From Sulfitobacter sp. HNIBRBA3233 (lineage in GTDB: Bacteria; Pseudomonadota; Alphaproteobacteria; Rhodobacterales; Rhodobacteraceae): a DNA stretch of 64,000 bases. Positions 52,820-62,133 of the stretch are shown piece after piece. The stretch lies in NCBI RefSeq assembly GCF_040149665.1, contig NZ_JBEFLP010000001.1, positions 1,860,001 through 1,924,000 of the forward strand, read 5' to 3'. The notes under the pieces are model-generated. The model did no database searches. It worked only from the letters and a program-made list of their open reading frames with translations, and was not told where the DNA came from. Both the position numbers and the translations under genes were made by a program. Position 1 is the stretch's first letter. Each line of letters begins with the position of its first letter.

Positions 52820-53434
52820 ATGATCACAGTCCAATTCCTCCTGACCGCCCTCGTGGTGGTCATCGCTCCCGGCACCGGCGTCATCTACACGATTGCGCTG
52901 GGCCTCGGTCAGGGCAGGCAGGCGGCACTCTGGGCCGCGCTGGGCTGCACCTTCGGCATCGTGCCACACCTCGCCGCGGCCACGCTGGGCCTCGCGGCGG
53001 TGCTGCACACCTCGGCGCTGCTGTTCACGGCGGTCAAATGGGCGGGCGTGTCCTATCTGCTCTATCTCGCGTGGCAGACGCTGCGATCGGGTGGCGCGCT
53101 GAATGTGAACGCCGCACGAACCACGCAGGCGGGGTGGACCGTCGCGCGGCGCGGCGCGCTGATCAACATCCTCAACCCCAAGCTCTCGATCTTCTTTCTG
53201 GCGCTTCTGCCGCCGTTCCTCTCCGGCAACGCGGCCACGGCAACGGCAGAGATGGCAGTGCTGGGCGCGGTCTTCATGGGGCTGACCTTCGCCATCTTCG
53301 TCCTCTACGGCATCTTCGCCGCAGCCGCGCGGCGCTGGCTGCTGGGGTCGCGGCGCGTGATGACCTGGCTCAACCGCTCGTTTGCCGCGATCTTCGCAGC
53401 CCTCGCTGGCCGGTTGGCACTCGAACGCGCCTGA
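52820..53434 (+). CDS. LysE/RhtB-family exporter
   Basis: The 204-residue membrane protein has the LysE/RhtB layout of five or six helices, starting MITVQFLLTALVVVIAPGTGVIYTIALGLGQGRQAALWAALG with the family APGTG-like motif near residues 16-21, then GALINILNPKLSIFFLALLPPFL near 114-136. Members export amino acids or related compounds; the substrate cannot be told. The start has AGAGGTCCAGA upstream. It is followed 37 bases later by DUF3429 on the same strand, so a small operon is possible. Confidence 0.88.
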   Translation: MITVQFLLTALVVVIAPGTGVIYTIALGLGQGRQAALWAALGCTFGIVPHLAAATLGLAAVLHTSALLFTAVKWAGVSYLLYLAWQTLRSGGALNVNAARTTQAGWTVARRGALINILNPKLSIFFLALLPPFLSGNAATATAEMAVLGAVFMGLTFAIFVLYGIFAAAARRWLLGSRRVMTWLNRSFAAIFAALAGRLALERA

Positions 53435-53471
53435 GCTACCTCTGCCCCATCACCGCAGACGGAGACCGACC

Positions 53472-53924
53472 ATGCCCCCCATTCCCCGCGCGCCGCTCTT
53501 GCTCGGCCTCGCCGGCCTTCTTCCCTTCATCTGGGGGGCGGCCACGGTTCTGTCGCCCGCACTGGCGGACATGGGCCTTGCCTGGCTCGGGTCGCGGTTC
53601 ATCGGCCCCTACGTGCAGCTTTTCTACGGCGCGGTGATCCTTTCGTTCATGTCCGGCGTGCTCTGGGGCTTCGCTACGAAGACGACCGGCACCCGCGCCG
53701 CCATGGGCTACGCGCTCTCGACGGTGCCTGCCCTCTGGGCCTTCTTCATGACGGGCTCGGGCCCCACCTCCGCCAGCCTCAACCTGATGATCGGCTTTGC
53801 GGGGCTCTTGCTGCTCGACATCGCCTTCTGGAGCTGGGGCCTCGCCCCGCGCTGGTGGATGTCGCTGCGGCTCTTGCTGACGGCCATCGTGCTCGCCTGC
53901 CTGTCGGTCACCGCCTTTTTCTGA
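53472..53924 (+). CDS. DUF3429 membrane protein
   Basis: The 150-residue protein has four to five membrane helices and the DUF3429 features: [43 protein letters not shown] near residues 46-67 and a central [13 protein letters not shown]. Nothing is known of its function. The ATG at 53472 is the first codon of the conserved N-terminus. It lies between lysE and rnhA on the same strand. Confidence 0.82.
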   Translation: MPPIPRAPLLLGLAGLLPFIWGAATVLSPALADMGLAWLGSRFIGPYVQLFYGAVILSFMSGVLWGFATKTTGTRAAMGYALSTVPALWAFFMTGSGPTSASLNLMIGFAGLLLLDIAFWSWGLAPRWWMSLRLLLTAIVLACLSVTAFF

Positions 53925-53992
53925 CCGCGCGCGCCCCGGCCCGCGAAAAAGGCTGGACGTTCCCCCCGTCCATTGGATACCCCTCGCCGCAG

Positions 53993-54448
53993 ATGCCTGA
54001 ACTTTTCGCATATACAGACGGTGCCTGCAGCGGCAATCCCGGCCCCGGCGGCTGGGGGGCGCTCATGCAGGCGCGCGACGGCGACACCGTGGTAAAGGAA
54101 CGCGAGCTCAAGGGCGGCGAGGCCAACACCACCAACAACCGAATGGAACTGATGGCCGCGATCTCGGCGCTCGAGGCGCTCGACCGCGACACAAAGATCA
54201 CGATCGTCACCGACAGCAACTACGTCAAGAACGGCATCACCGGCTGGATCCACGGCTGGAAAAAGAACGGCTGGAAGAACGCCGCGAAAAAGCCGGTCAA
54301 GAATGCCGAACTCTGGCAACGCCTCGATGCCGCCAACGCGCGGCACAAGGTCACGTGGGAGTGGGTCAAGGGACACGCAGGCCACCCCGAAAACGAACGC
54401 GCGGACGAACTCGCCCGTGCGGGCATGGCCCCCTACAAACGCAAATGA
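53993..54448 (+). CDS. rnhA: Ribonuclease HI
   Basis: RNase HI degrades the RNA strand of RNA-DNA hybrids. The 151-residue protein begins [24 protein letters not shown], with catalytic Asp9, then Glu in [16 protein letters not shown] near residue 48, Asp in [12 protein letters not shown] near 70, and the final Asp in [12 protein letters not shown] near 134, so all four catalytic acids are present. The start is the family start; the frame is open upstream through the end of DUF3429. Its stop overlaps the next gene's ATG (ATGA). Confidence 0.97.
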   Translation: MPELFAYTDGACSGNPGPGGWGALMQARDGDTVVKERELKGGEANTTNNRMELMAAISALEALDRDTKITIVTDSNYVKNGITGWIHGWKKNGWKNAAKKPVKNAELWQRLDAANARHKVTWEWVKGHAGHPENERADELARAGMAPYKRK

Positions 54449-55068
54449 CCCTCGTTGCCCTGCTCGATTATGCCTCGGTGATCGTCTTCGCCATCACCGG
54501 AGCCTTGGTGGCAAGCCGCGCCCAGCTCGATCTGGTAGGCTTTGCCTTCATCGCCTGCCTGACGGCAGTGGGCGGCGGCACCATCCGCGACGTCCTGCTG
54601 GATCGAAACCCGATATTCTGGATCGCGGCGCCTGGCTACCTCGGTGCGGCATGCGCTGTGGCACTGGTCATCTTCTTCACCGCGCATCTGGTCGAAAGCC
54701 GCATGCGCGCGATCATCTGGCTCGACAGCCTCGCATTGGCCGTGGCGGTGGCGGCGGGCGCGGGGGTGGCTCTGGCACTGGTCCACGCCACACCGATCGT
54801 GATCCTGATGGGCATGATCACCGGCTGCATGGGCGGGCTGATGCGCGACGTGGTGGTGGGCGAAGTCCCTCTGGTTCTCAAACAGGGCGAACTCTACGTC
54901 ACCGCCGCCTTCGCAGGCGCCGCCGCCGCCGCCGTGGCGGCACCGCATGTGCCGGATATGTCGGTCGCCCTGCTGATCGGCGCCGCCGTCACCTGGGTGC
55001 TGCGCGCCGGATCGATCCTCTTCGGCTGGCACCTGCCCGTCTACAAAAGCCGCCCGCCCCGCGTCTGA
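54445..55068 (+). CDS. TRIC/UPF0126-type membrane channel protein
   Basis: The 207-residue protein has six to seven helices in two repeats, the UPF0126/TRIC pattern: [44 protein letters not shown] near residues 18-61 and the second half [34 protein letters not shown] near 133-165, each with the glycine-rich GGGxxRD turn. TRIC homologues are potassium-selective channels; E. coli YicG is of this family. It is coupled to rnhA by a four-base overlap. Confidence 0.9.
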   Translation: MTLVALLDYASVIVFAITGALVASRAQLDLVGFAFIACLTAVGGGTIRDVLLDRNPIFWIAAPGYLGAACAVALVIFFTAHLVESRMRAIIWLDSLALAVAVAAGAGVALALVHATPIVILMGMITGCMGGLMRDVVVGEVPLVLKQGELYVTAAFAGAAAAAVAAPHVPDMSVALLIGAAVTWVLRAGSILFGWHLPVYKSRPPRV

Positions 55069-55073
55069 GGCGC

Positions 55074-55114
55074 CACGGCCCGCTTCTCCATTTTGCCAAT
55101 AAACTCGAATCCCG
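55074..55114 (-). repeat. Copy 2 of the dispersed 40-base motif, after the GlsB-like gene
   Basis: On the minus strand this begins CGGGATTCGAGTTTATTGGC and ends GGCCGTG, matching the copy at 41171-41210 at 36 of 40 aligned positions with one gap. It starts directly after the stop codon of the GlsB-like gene. It fills the space between that gene and the convergent TRIC gene, so it could act in the 3' end of the transcript. Confidence 0.65.
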
Positions 55115-55351
55115 TCATCGCCGCCAGTGGAACGGCACGATGATCAGCGCCCCGATCGAGGACGCGATGGCATTCAGCCCCGGCGACGCGAACCCGAAAC
55201 CGAACATCAGCCGCACAAAGTAGAAGACGAAGGCGCCGCCCACGCAGATGATGATGCTCTGCAGGATGCCGTTTCGGGTCCAGCCCGTCTTTTCGGACAG
55301 GTAGCCGACGATGCCCGCGATCACCACGGTTCCGATCATGGTGGGAAACAT
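55115..55351 (-). CDS. GlsB/YeaQ/YmgE-like small membrane protein
   Basis: The 78-residue protein begins MFPTMIGTVVIAGIVGYLSEKTGWTRNGILQSIIICVGGAFVFYFV and has two or three membrane helices with the glycine-containing turns of GlsB/YeaQ-type proteins, which are associated with stress and envelope integrity. The ATG at 55351 was chosen because the frame above it lies within the fmt 3' end region and is Arg-rich. It follows fmt by four bases on the same strand and is probably in one transcript with def-fmt. A copy of the dispersed motif follows its stop. Confidence 0.72.
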   Translation of the reverse strand: MFPTMIGTVVIAGIVGYLSEKTGWTRNGILQSIIICVGGAFVFYFVRLMFGFGFASPGLNAIASSIGALIIVPFHWRR

Positions 55352-55355
55352 TGCG

Positions 55356-56267
55356 CTATCCTTCCAGAACAACGCCCGGCGCGATCTGCGCACCGCGCTG
55401 GAATGTCTCTGCATCCTGCGCAGCCTTGCCCGCCCGTTGCAACCGCGTCAGCGCCACCGCGCCCTCGCCGCAGGCGACATGCAGCGCCGGGTCCAGCACC
55501 TCGCCGGGACGGCCCGCCCCCTCGACCACGCGCGATCCCAGCGCCTTGACACGCGCGCCGCCCAGCACGAACCAGGCTCCGGGAAACGGCGACAGCCCGC
55601 GGATCAACCGGTCAACCTGCGCCGCGGGGCGTGTCCAGTCTATCCGCGCCTCGGCCTTGTCGATCTTGTCGGCGTAGGTCACACCCTCCTCGGGCTGCGG
55701 CTCGGCGCTCAGCCTATCGAGACGCCCCAGCGCCTCGACCACCGCCGCAGCACCCATCTCGCTCAGCCGGTCGTGCAGTTCTGCCGTGGTCTCGCTCGGC
55801 CCGATATCGGTTTCGCGGCGCAGCAGCACGGGCCCGGTGTCCAGCCCCGCCTCCATCTGCATGATGCACACGCCCGTGCGGGTATCTCCGGCCATGATCG
55901 CGCGGTGGATGGGCGCCGCCCCGCGCCAGCGCGGCAGAAGGCTGGCGTGGATGTTCAGACAACCGTGGCGCGGCGTGTCCAGTATCGCCTGCGGCAGGAT
56001 CAGCCCGTAGGCCACCACCACCGCGATATCGGGCCTCAGCGCCGCGAATTCCGCCTGCACCCCTGCGGTGCGCAGGGTGACCGGCGTGCGCACCTCAAGC
56101 CCCAGCTCCAGGGCCCGCGCATGGACCGGGCCGGGCCGCTCTTTCCTGCCGCGGCCCGCCGGGCGGGGCGGCTGCGAATAGACGCAGACGACATCGTGAC
56201 CGGCCGCCACAAGGGCCTCCAGCACCGGCACCGAGAAATCGGGCGTTCCCATGAAAACAATCCGCAT
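55356..56267 (-). CDS. fmt: Methionyl-tRNA formyltransferase
   Basis: Fmt formylates initiator Met-tRNA, the modification that peptide deformylase later removes. The 303-residue protein starts [42 protein letters not shown], has the formyl-folate site [42 protein letters not shown] near residues 88-129 with the conserved NIHxSLLPxxRGAAPI and [17 protein letters not shown], and a C-terminal OB-like domain. It lies three bases after the last of three def genes, the usual def-fmt partnership. Confidence 0.97.
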   Translation of the reverse strand: MRIVFMGTPDFSVPVLEALVAAGHDVVCVYSQPPRPAGRGRKERPGPVHARALELGLEVRTPVTLRTAGVQAEFAALRPDIAVVVAYGLILPQAILDTPRHGCLNIHASLLPRWRGAAPIHRAIMAGDTRTGVCIMQMEAGLDTGPVLLRRETDIGPSETTAELHDRLSEMGAAAVVEALGRLDRLSAEPQPEEGVTYADKIDKAEARIDWTRPAAQVDRLIRGLSPFPGAWFVLGGARVKALGSRVVEGAGRPGEVLDPALHVACGEGAVALTRLQRAGKAAQDAETFQRGAQIAPGVVLEG

Positions 56268-56270
56268 CGC

Positions 56271-56768
56271 TCAGCGCCCCGCCTTGCGGGCCCGGCGCAG
56301 CAGCATGTCGCGTTTGACCTTGCTCAACCGGTCGAAATACATCCGCCCCGCCAGATGGTCGATCTGGTGCTGCACGCTGGTCGCATCCAGCCCGACGAAA
56401 TCGCGTTCGATGATCGCCCCGGTTTCATCCATGTACCGCACCCGCACGCCGCGCGGGCGCTTCACCCGCGCCGAGACGCCGGGCAGGCAGGGGCTGGCCT
56501 CTTCGTGCTCGTTCAGGATCGCCGAAGCGTCGACGACTTCCGGATTGGCGAGCCGGATCCGCTTGTCGCGCGCCTCGGACGTGTCGACCACCGCCAGCCG
56601 CTGCATCACGCCGATCTGCGGCGCACCGAGGCCCACACCCGGCATCGCGTCCATGGTGGCGATCATGTCGTCCCAGATCGCGCGCACCGCATCCGTCACC
56701 TCGGGCACATCGGCACAGGGGGTGCGCAGACGCTTGTCGGGCCATTGCAGGATCGGTTGCGGTTTCAT
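56271..56768 (-). CDS. Degenerate peptide deformylase paralogue
   Basis: The 165-residue protein is clearly of the peptide deformylase family but its three motifs are altered. Motif 1 is GVGLGAPQIG (usual GxGLAAPQ). Motif 2 is EASPCLPGV instead of EGCLS, keeping the metal-binding Cys. Motif 3 is QHQIDH instead of HExxDH, so the catalytic Glu is replaced by Gln (codon CAG) while both His ligands remain. It probably binds metal but has little or no deformylase activity. It is translated in a chain def-def-def-fmt; its ATG overlaps the preceding def stop by four bases. Confidence 0.9.
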   Translation of the reverse strand: MKPQPILQWPDKRLRTPCADVPEVTDAVRAIWDDMIATMDAMPGVGLGAPQIGVMQRLAVVDTSEARDKRIRLANPEVVDASAILNEHEEASPCLPGVSARVKRPRGVRVRYMDETGAIIERDFVGLDATSVQHQIDHLAGRMYFDRLSKVKRDMLLRRARKAGR

Positions 56769-57268
56769 GTCAGGCCCTCACTGTACTGCGCTTCCAGCGT
56801 GGCGCGGGTATCGGGATCGAGATGATCGAAGGTCACCACCCCGTCGAGATGGTCCAGCTCGTGCTGGACGCAGATGGCGCCGAACCCGCTGAACGCCTGC
56901 ACGTAGCGCCCGCCGTCCAATCCGGTCCAGACCATCTGCACCGTCGTCGGGCGCGACACATCCGCTGAAACGCCGGGGATGCTCAGGCACCCTTCGGGGC
57001 CGGTCTCGCGGTCCTCGCCGACCTCCTGCAGCATCGGGTTGATGCAGACCAGCGGGTCGGAATTGCCCTCTTTCCATCCGATGTCCATGACGAACATCCG
57101 CAGCATCGCGCCGACCTGCGGCGCGGCCAGGCCACGCCCGGGGGCGTCGTACATCGTCTCGAGCATATCGGCAGCCAGCCGCTCGATCCCGGGGGTGATC
57201 TGCTCGACGGGGGCGCAGGTCTCGCTCAGCCGCGGATCGGGCCACTTCACGATGGGCAGAACGCTCAT
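56765..57268 (-). CDS. def: Peptide deformylase (second copy)
   Basis: The 167-residue protein has all three deformylase motifs: GRGLAAPQVGAML near residue 44, PEGCLSIPGVSADV near 93 and CVQHELDHLDGV near 135, with Glu as catalytic base. It should remove formyl groups from nascent proteins. ATG at 57268 overlaps the stop of the upstream def copy; the open frame above it is part of that gene. The GRG instead of GIG in motif 1 is a small deviation. It is the middle gene of three def genes ahead of fmt. Confidence 0.93.
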   Translation of the reverse strand: MSVLPIVKWPDPRLSETCAPVEQITPGIERLAADMLETMYDAPGRGLAAPQVGAMLRMFVMDIGWKEGNSDPLVCINPMLQEVGEDRETGPEGCLSIPGVSADVSRPTTVQMVWTGLDGGRYVQAFSGFGAICVQHELDHLDGVVTFDHLDPDTRATLEAQYSEGLT

Positions 57269-57783
57269 CCGCGCGCCAGCTCGCGTTTGAATTTCACCAT
57301 CTTGCGGGTGATCATCTGGCGCCTCAGCGGCTTCAGGTGGTCGATGAACAGCGTCCCGTTCAGGTGGTCGATCTCGTGCTGCACGCAGGTCGCCCACAGC
57401 TTGTCCATCCCCTCGCGGTGCTCGTTGCCGTCGGCGTCGATCCATTTCACCTCGACTTCGGCGGGGCGGGTCACATCCGCGAACTGTTCCGGAATGCTCA
57501 GGCAGCCCTCCTCGTAGGTGTTCATCTCGTCCGAGGCGGCGATCACCTCGGGGTTGAACATCACCAGCGGGCGCGGGGTCTCGCCCTCTTCCTTCACGCA
57601 GTCCAGCACGATCAGCCTTTGCAGCACGCCCACCTGCGGTGCGGCCAGCCCGATGCCCGGTGCCGCGTACATCGTCGCCAGCATGTCATCGGCAAGGCTG
57701 CGCAGATCGTCGGTGATGTCTTCCACCGGCGGGCAGGTTTTCTTCAGACGCGGGTCGGGGTGATAAAGGATCGGGCGTTTCAT
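57265..57783 (-). CDS. def: Peptide deformylase (canonical copy)
   Basis: The 172-residue protein is the most typical of the three deformylases. It begins MKRPILYHPDPRLKKTCPPVEDITDDL, then has GIGLAAPQVGVLQRL near residue 45, EEGCLSIPEQFADVTRP near 91-107 and CVQHEIDHLNGTLFIDHLKPLRR near 135-157. It is the first gene of the def-def-def-fmt run and probably supplies the essential activity. Three deformylase genes in tandem are known from relatives in this group. Confidence 0.96.
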   Translation of the reverse strand: MKRPILYHPDPRLKKTCPPVEDITDDLRSLADDMLATMYAAPGIGLAAPQVGVLQRLIVLDCVKEEGETPRPLVMFNPEVIAASDEMNTYEEGCLSIPEQFADVTRPAEVEVKWIDADGNEHREGMDKLWATCVQHEIDHLNGTLFIDHLKPLRRQMITRKMVKFKRELARG

Positions 57784-57883
57784 GGCACGTCATGTAGGGC
57801 AACCCCCCGCATCCCGCAAGCGGGGCTTGCGCCCACAGGCGCGCGCGCTAGGGTCTCGCCGGACGGCAAACAGGAGATGGCGG

Positions 57884-59053
57884 ATGAGTTTTGACACAAT
57901 GATCGACCGGCGCGGCACCCATTGCGCCAAATGGGACGCGATGGAGACCCTCTATGGCGTATCGCCGGACACCGGCATCGCGATGTGGGTCGCGGACATG
58001 GATTTCAAAGCCCCCGACGTGATCCAGAAGGCCCTGCGCGACATGGTCGATCACGGGATCTACGGCTATTTCGGCGACGACAGCGCCTATCGCGCGGCGA
58101 TCAAATGGTGGATGCAGGAACGCCACGGCTGGGACATGGACCCGGCGCATAGCTTCACGACACACGGTCTGGTCAACGGCACCGCGCTTTGCGTCGATGC
58201 CTTCACCGCGCCCGGCGACGGGGTGGTGCTGTTCACGCCGGTCTACCACGCCTTCGCCAAGGTCATTAACGCCTCCAACCGCCGCGTGGTGGAATGCCAG
58301 ATGCCCCAGCAGGACGGGCGTTACCGGATGGATTTCGCGGCATGGGACGCACAGATGGACGGATCCGAGAAAATGCTGGTGCTGTGCTCGCCGCACAACC
58401 CCGGCGGCGCGGTCTGGACCCGCGAGGAATTGCAGGGCGTTGCCGATTTCGCCAGGCGTCACGATCTGGTGCTCGTCTCCGACGAGATCCACGCGGATCT
58501 TGTCATGCCCGGCCACAAACATATTCCCATGGCGCTGATCGACGGGGTCGAGGACCGTCTGGTGATGATGACCGCAGGGACCAAGACCTTCAACATCGCC
58601 GGTGCCCATGTCGGCAACGTCACCATCCCCAACCCCGACCTGCGCGCCAAGTTCGGCGCACGGATGGCCGCACTCGGCCTGTCGCCAAACAGTTTCGGCC
58701 TGCACATGATCACCGCCGCCTATTCGCCCGGCGGGGCCGCGTGGGTGGACGATCTGATGCAATATCTCGACGGGAACCGCCGGCTGTTCGACGACGCGGT
58801 CAACGCGATCCCGGGTCTGCGGTCGATGCCGCTTGAGGCGACCTATCTCGCGTGGGTCGATTTCGACGGCACCGGCATGACCCGCGAGGAATTCACCGAG
58901 CGCACCGAAAAGGGCGCGGACATCGCCGCAAACCACGGGCCGACCTTCGGCAAGGGTGGCGATACCTTCCTGCGGTTCAACATCGCAACGCCGCGCGCGC
59001 GGGTGCAAGAGGCGTGCGAAAGGCTCACCGCCGCCTTCAAGGATCTGCAATAG
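57884..59053 (+). CDS. MalY/PatB-type pyridoxal-phosphate C-S lyase
   Basis: The 389-residue enzyme is a fold-type I aminotransferase-like lyase of the MalY/PatB branch, typically cystathionine beta-lyase active. It has AMWVADMDFKAPDVIQKAL near residues 32-52, the cofactor region CSPHNPGGAVWTREEL, VSDEIHADLVMPGHKHIPM near 198-216 and the PLP-binding Lys234 in TAGTKTFNIAGAHVGN. CAGGAGATGGCGG provides the ribosome binding site for the ATG at 57884. In some roseobacters PatB takes part in tropodithietic acid synthesis, but no such cluster is seen here, so a role in methionine or cysteine metabolism is more likely. Confidence 0.9.
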   Translation: MSFDTMIDRRGTHCAKWDAMETLYGVSPDTGIAMWVADMDFKAPDVIQKALRDMVDHGIYGYFGDDSAYRAAIKWWMQERHGWDMDPAHSFTTHGLVNGTALCVDAFTAPGDGVVLFTPVYHAFAKVINASNRRVVECQMPQQDGRYRMDFAAWDAQMDGSEKMLVLCSPHNPGGAVWTREELQGVADFARRHDLVLVSDEIHADLVMPGHKHIPMALIDGVEDRLVMMTAGTKTFNIAGAHVGNVTIPNPDLRAKFGARMAALGLSPNSFGLHMITAAYSPGGAAWVDDLMQYLDGNRRLFDDAVNAIPGLRSMPLEATYLAWVDFDGTGMTREEFTERTEKGADIAANHGPTFGKGGDTFLRFNIATPRARVQEACERLTAAFKDLQ

Positions 59054-59066
59054 GCGCAAGTCCGGC

Positions 59067-59086
59067 GTGCGGTGCGCACACCGCAC
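59067..59086. terminator. Hairpin between convergent genes
   Basis: GTGCGGTG and CACCGCAC form a perfect 8-bp stem with a CGCA loop, between the convergent lyase and the small gene at 59099. No T-run follows on either strand, so terminator function is only probable. Confidence 0.4.
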
Positions 59087-59098
59087 CCCAGCGGCGTC

Positions 59099-59443
59099 CT
59101 AGCGCGGTTTGTACCCGCGCGACGGAATCCCCACATCCGCTTCCAGCACACCGGCAAGGTGGCTTGAATTGGCGCGCTTGACCTCGAATATACGCTCGTC
59201 GTCGTTTTCCTGAACGGCGACGATCAGACCCTGGTAAAGATGCTCTTTACCGTCGAACACATCGACGACACCGCTCAGCGCGGGCACAGCCCGCGCGTCG
59301 GCGGCAAACCCGGTCGACCACGTCCGCAAGACCGGAAACCTGATCTGGCCGACTTCGATGTGCAATTGACGTTCCGGCTTCACACTGTGTCTGTGTGGCC
59401 GCGCACGGCCCGGCCGAAACCCTTCTGGCAGAAACATATCCAT
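59099..59443 (-). CDS. Small protein, possibly PilZ-like
   Basis: The 114-residue protein is not recognised with certainty. It begins MDMFLPEGFRPGRARPHRHSVKPERQLHIEV and then has a beta-rich core, QIRFPVLRTWSTGFAADARAVPALSGVVDVFDGKEHLYQGLIVAVQENDDERIFEVKR, that follows the general rhythm of PilZ domains (an Arg-containing start, a G-F/L turn, and a GVVDVFDG strand). The typical RxxxR and DxSxxG c-di-GMP motifs are not clear, so binding cannot be claimed. The ATG has GGGGGCTCC upstream. It is convergent with the lyase gene. Confidence 0.6.
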   Translation of the reverse strand: MDMFLPEGFRPGRARPHRHSVKPERQLHIEVGQIRFPVLRTWSTGFAADARAVPALSGVVDVFDGKEHLYQGLIVAVQENDDERIFEVKRANSSHLAGVLEADVGIPSRGYKPR

Positions 59444-59619
59444 ATCGGAGCCCCCCTCACTGGATACCCGGAATCTGTGTCGATAGTTACATATGACAAG
59501 TGAATTTTGTAATAAAATTTCAATGTGCGCCTACGCAGCTTTACTGCGCTTCCGAAATGCATCCCATTTGTGGCCCGAAACGTTAGTCTATCGTGAATAG
59601 ACAAGGGGAGACACGCAGC

Positions 59620-60594
59620 ATGGGCCTTCTGATCGACGGCGAATGGCACGACAAATGGTACGACACCGAGGAATCGGACGGTAAATTCGAACGCTCCGAA
59701 TCGAAATTCCGCAACTGGGTCACCGCGGACGGCAGCGCCGGCCCCACCGGCGAAGGCGGTTTCGCGGCTGAGCCGGACCGTTACCACCTCTATGTCAGCT
59801 TCGCCTGCCCCTGGGCCCACCGGGCGCTTGTTTTCCGTAAACTCAAGGGGCTGGAGGATCTGATCGACGTCTCCGTGGTGCATCCGGACATGCTCGGCGA
59901 CGGGTGGACCTTCGACACCGATTTCGACGGCGCCACCGGTGACCGCGTCTACGGTCACGACTTCGCCCGCGACATCTATACCCACGCCGAACCCGACTGC
60001 ACCGGGCGCGTCACGGTCCCGATCCTGTGGGACAAGAAGCGCGAGACCATCGTGTCCAACGAATCATCCGAGATCATCCGGATGTTCAATTCGGCCTTCG
60101 ACGGCCTCACCGGCAACACCGATGACTACTGGCCCGAGGATCTGCGCGAGGCCATCGCACCGGTGAACGACCGGGTCTACGACACCGTGAACAACGGCGT
60201 CTACAAGGCCGGTTTCGCCACCTCGCAGAATGCCTATGACGCCGCCGTGGTGCCGCTCTTTGCCAGCCTCGACTGGATCGAGGAGCGTCTGTCGAAGAAC
60301 CGCTACCTCATGGGCGACCGCATCACCGAGGCCGACTGGCGGCTGTTCACCACGCTGGTGCGTTTCGATCTGGTCTATCATCAGCATTTCAAATGCAACC
60401 GCGCGCGGATCGTGGATTATCCGAACCTCTGGGCCTACACCCGCGAGCTGTTCCAGTGGAACGGGGTTCGCGAAACCGTCCACTTCGACCATATCGTGCG
60501 CCACTACCACTACAGCCACGAAACCATCAATCCGCACCGGATCATCCCGATCAATCCGCTGATCGATTGGGATGCGCCGCACGGGCGCGGCTGA
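59620..60594 (+). CDS. Glutathionyl-hydroquinone reductase
   Basis: This Xi-class glutathione transferase (YqjG/PcpF type) reduces glutathionyl-hydroquinones. The 324-residue protein starts MGLLIDGEWHDKWYDTEESDG and has the catalytic Cys63 in VSFACPWAHRALVFRKLKGLEDL, then VPILWDKKRETIVSNESSEIIRMFNSAFD near 139-167, and ERLSKNRYLMGDRITEADWRLFTTLVRFDLVYHQHFKCN near 234-272. AAGGGGAG precedes the ATG by nine bases. It is a single gene, convergent with a receiver-domain gene. It probably helps with quinone stress. Confidence 0.94.
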   Translation: MGLLIDGEWHDKWYDTEESDGKFERSESKFRNWVTADGSAGPTGEGGFAAEPDRYHLYVSFACPWAHRALVFRKLKGLEDLIDVSVVHPDMLGDGWTFDTDFDGATGDRVYGHDFARDIYTHAEPDCTGRVTVPILWDKKRETIVSNESSEIIRMFNSAFDGLTGNTDDYWPEDLREAIAPVNDRVYDTVNNGVYKAGFATSQNAYDAAVVPLFASLDWIEERLSKNRYLMGDRITEADWRLFTTLVRFDLVYHQHFKCNRARIVDYPNLWAYTRELFQWNGVRETVHFDHIVRHYHYSHETINPHRIIPINPLIDWDAPHGRG

Positions 60595-60617
60595 CCTCTG
60601 CGCCGTTTCGGTTTGGC

Positions 60618-60998
60618 TCAGGCGCTGTAATGCGCAACCATCGCCGCCAGATCCTCTGGCGGCGTATCGCTTTGGACAAAGGCCCGCGCATTGGCCGAAT
60701 GGGCAAAAATCGACCCGTCCGAGAAGAAGCTGGTGTTGGTCACGAAAATCACCCGCGCGTCGGGCTGGCGGTAATTGGCGTAATCCGAAATCGCCAGTGC
60801 CGATCCGTTATCGATGACCAGATCCAGAATGATGATGTCCACGGTCTTGTTGGACAGATGCGCAATCGCTTCCTCCTGCCGGGTAACGGCAGTTACCTCC
60901 ATGCCGCTACGCTCAAGGTGCCGCATCCAGAGCGCGGCCAGTTCCGGCCTGCTCTCGACGATCAGCACGCGCGGGGACTGTTGTGCATCATCTCTCAT
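60618..60998 (-). CDS. Stand-alone response regulator receiver domain
   Basis: The 126-residue protein is a receiver domain without output domain. It begins MRDDAQQSPRVLIVESRPELAALW and has the phosphoacceptor Asp in VDIIILDLVIDNGSALAI near residue 60, Thr in VIFVTNTSF and the late FVQSDTP in place of the common KP. The missing Lys-Pro motif (Gln-Ser-Asp instead) makes phosphorylation-based activation uncertain. ATG at 60998 was chosen because the domain starts there. It is divergent from cobC across 199 bases and has no kinase nearby. Confidence 0.8.
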   Translation of the reverse strand: MRDDAQQSPRVLIVESRPELAALWMRHLERSGMEVTAVTRQEEAIAHLSNKTVDIIILDLVIDNGSALAISDYANYRQPDARVIFVTNTSFFSDGSIFAHSANARAFVQSDTPPEDLAAMVAHYSA

Positions 60999-61197
60999 GG
61001 GTCTGAACCTTTGCTGAAAAACAGCGTTTGGCGAAAGGATTAACAAAGTATTAACGTATAAAAGCAACGAGGCCGGCGGTCCGCATGGCTTGCCATTTAC
61101 GCGGAATTCCGCTTTGTCGCGATGGTCAATGGGCTGAAGGGCGCCTAGTCTCCCTAAAGTTGATCTTAATTCTAGCAGATATAGCATTACGGGCAAG

Positions 61198-62133
61198 ATG
61201 CGAGACCATGGTGGGGGAATCGATGCCGCCTCCGAAAGATTCGGGGGCGCGCGGCAGGACTGGGTGGATCTATCCACCGGGATCAATCCGCATCCCTACC
61301 CGCTGCCGGACATTCCCCTGCACAGCTGGACAGCCCTGCCCGATCACGCCGCGCAGGCCCGTCTGGTCAGCGCCGCGCGCCGGTTCTGGTCCGTGCCCGA
61401 AGGTGCCGCGATCATCGCCACGCCCGGCGCATCGGCACCGATCGCGCTCTTGCCACGGCTGGCGCCTGCGGGCCGCGTCCATATCGCAGCACCGACCTAT
61501 AACGAACACGCTGCCGCTTTTGCCGCGGCGGGCTGGACCGCCTGCGCCGATCCCGGCACCGCAGATGCGCAGGTGGTGGTGCATCCCAACAACCCCGATG
61601 GTCGATGCTTTGACGCGGGCGATCTCACCGCCCCGCTGCGGGTGATCGACGAAAGCTTTTGCGACGTCATGCCCGACGCGTCGCAGATGCCCGATGCCGT
61701 CCGGCCCGGCACCGTAATCCTCAAGAGTTTCGGCAAGTTCTGGGGCCTCGCGGGGCTGCGGCTGGGCTTTGCGATCGGTGATCCCGTCCTCATCGACGGG
61801 CTGCGCGACCTTCTGGGCCCATGGCCCGTCGCCGGTCCCGCGCTCGACATCGGTGCGGCGGCGCTGGATGATCCCGACTGGGCCGCCCAAACCCGCGACC
61901 GGCTGGCGCGCGAGGCGCGGCGCCTCGATACGCTCTTTACCGCCGCGGGGGCGACCTGCATCGGGGGCACGACGCTCTTTCGCCTTTTTGAGGTGGACGA
62001 CGCGCAGGCGTGGCAGGACCGGCTGGCCCGCTACCACATCTGGACACGCGTCTTTCCCTATAATACCCGCTGGCTTCGTGTCGGCCTGCCCCCGCAGTCG
62101 CATTGGGCGCGGCTCGAGGACGCGCTGGCGTGA
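61198..62133 (+). CDS. cobC: L-threonine-O-3-phosphate decarboxylase
   Basis: The enzyme (CobC in Pseudomonas naming, CobD in Salmonella) makes (R)-1-amino-2-propanol phosphate for the cobalamin side chain. The 311-residue PLP enzyme starts [17 protein letters not shown], with [18 protein letters not shown] near residues 23-40, [18 protein letters not shown] near 128 and the PLP-Lys in [23 protein letters not shown] near 178. It overlaps cbiB by GTGA, the normal pairing. The 199 bases upstream contain no cobalamin riboswitch that I can see. Confidence 0.92.
   Translation: MRDHGGGIDAASERFGGARQDWVDLSTGINPHPYPLPDIPLHSWTALPDHAAQARLVSAARRFWSVPEGAAIIATPGASAPIALLPRLAPAGRVHIAAPTYNEHAAAFAAAGWTACADPGTADAQVVVHPNNPDGRCFDAGDLTAPLRVIDESFCDVMPDASQMPDAVRPGTVILKSFGKFWGLAGLRLGFAIGDPVLIDGLRDLLGPWPVAGPALDIGAAALDDPDWAAQTRDRLAREARRLDTLFTAAGATCIGGTTLFRLFEVDDAQAWQDRLARYHIWTRVFPYNTRWLRVGLPPQSHWARLEDALA

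Noticed and set aside
57884..59053. PatB as part of a tropodithietic acid cluster
   Set aside because: None of the tda genes are nearby; MalY/PatB lyases are widespread in methionine and cysteine metabolism.
60999..61197. Possible cobalamin riboswitch before cobC
   Set aside because: The conserved B12-box pattern around GCCACTG is not present in either strand of the gap.
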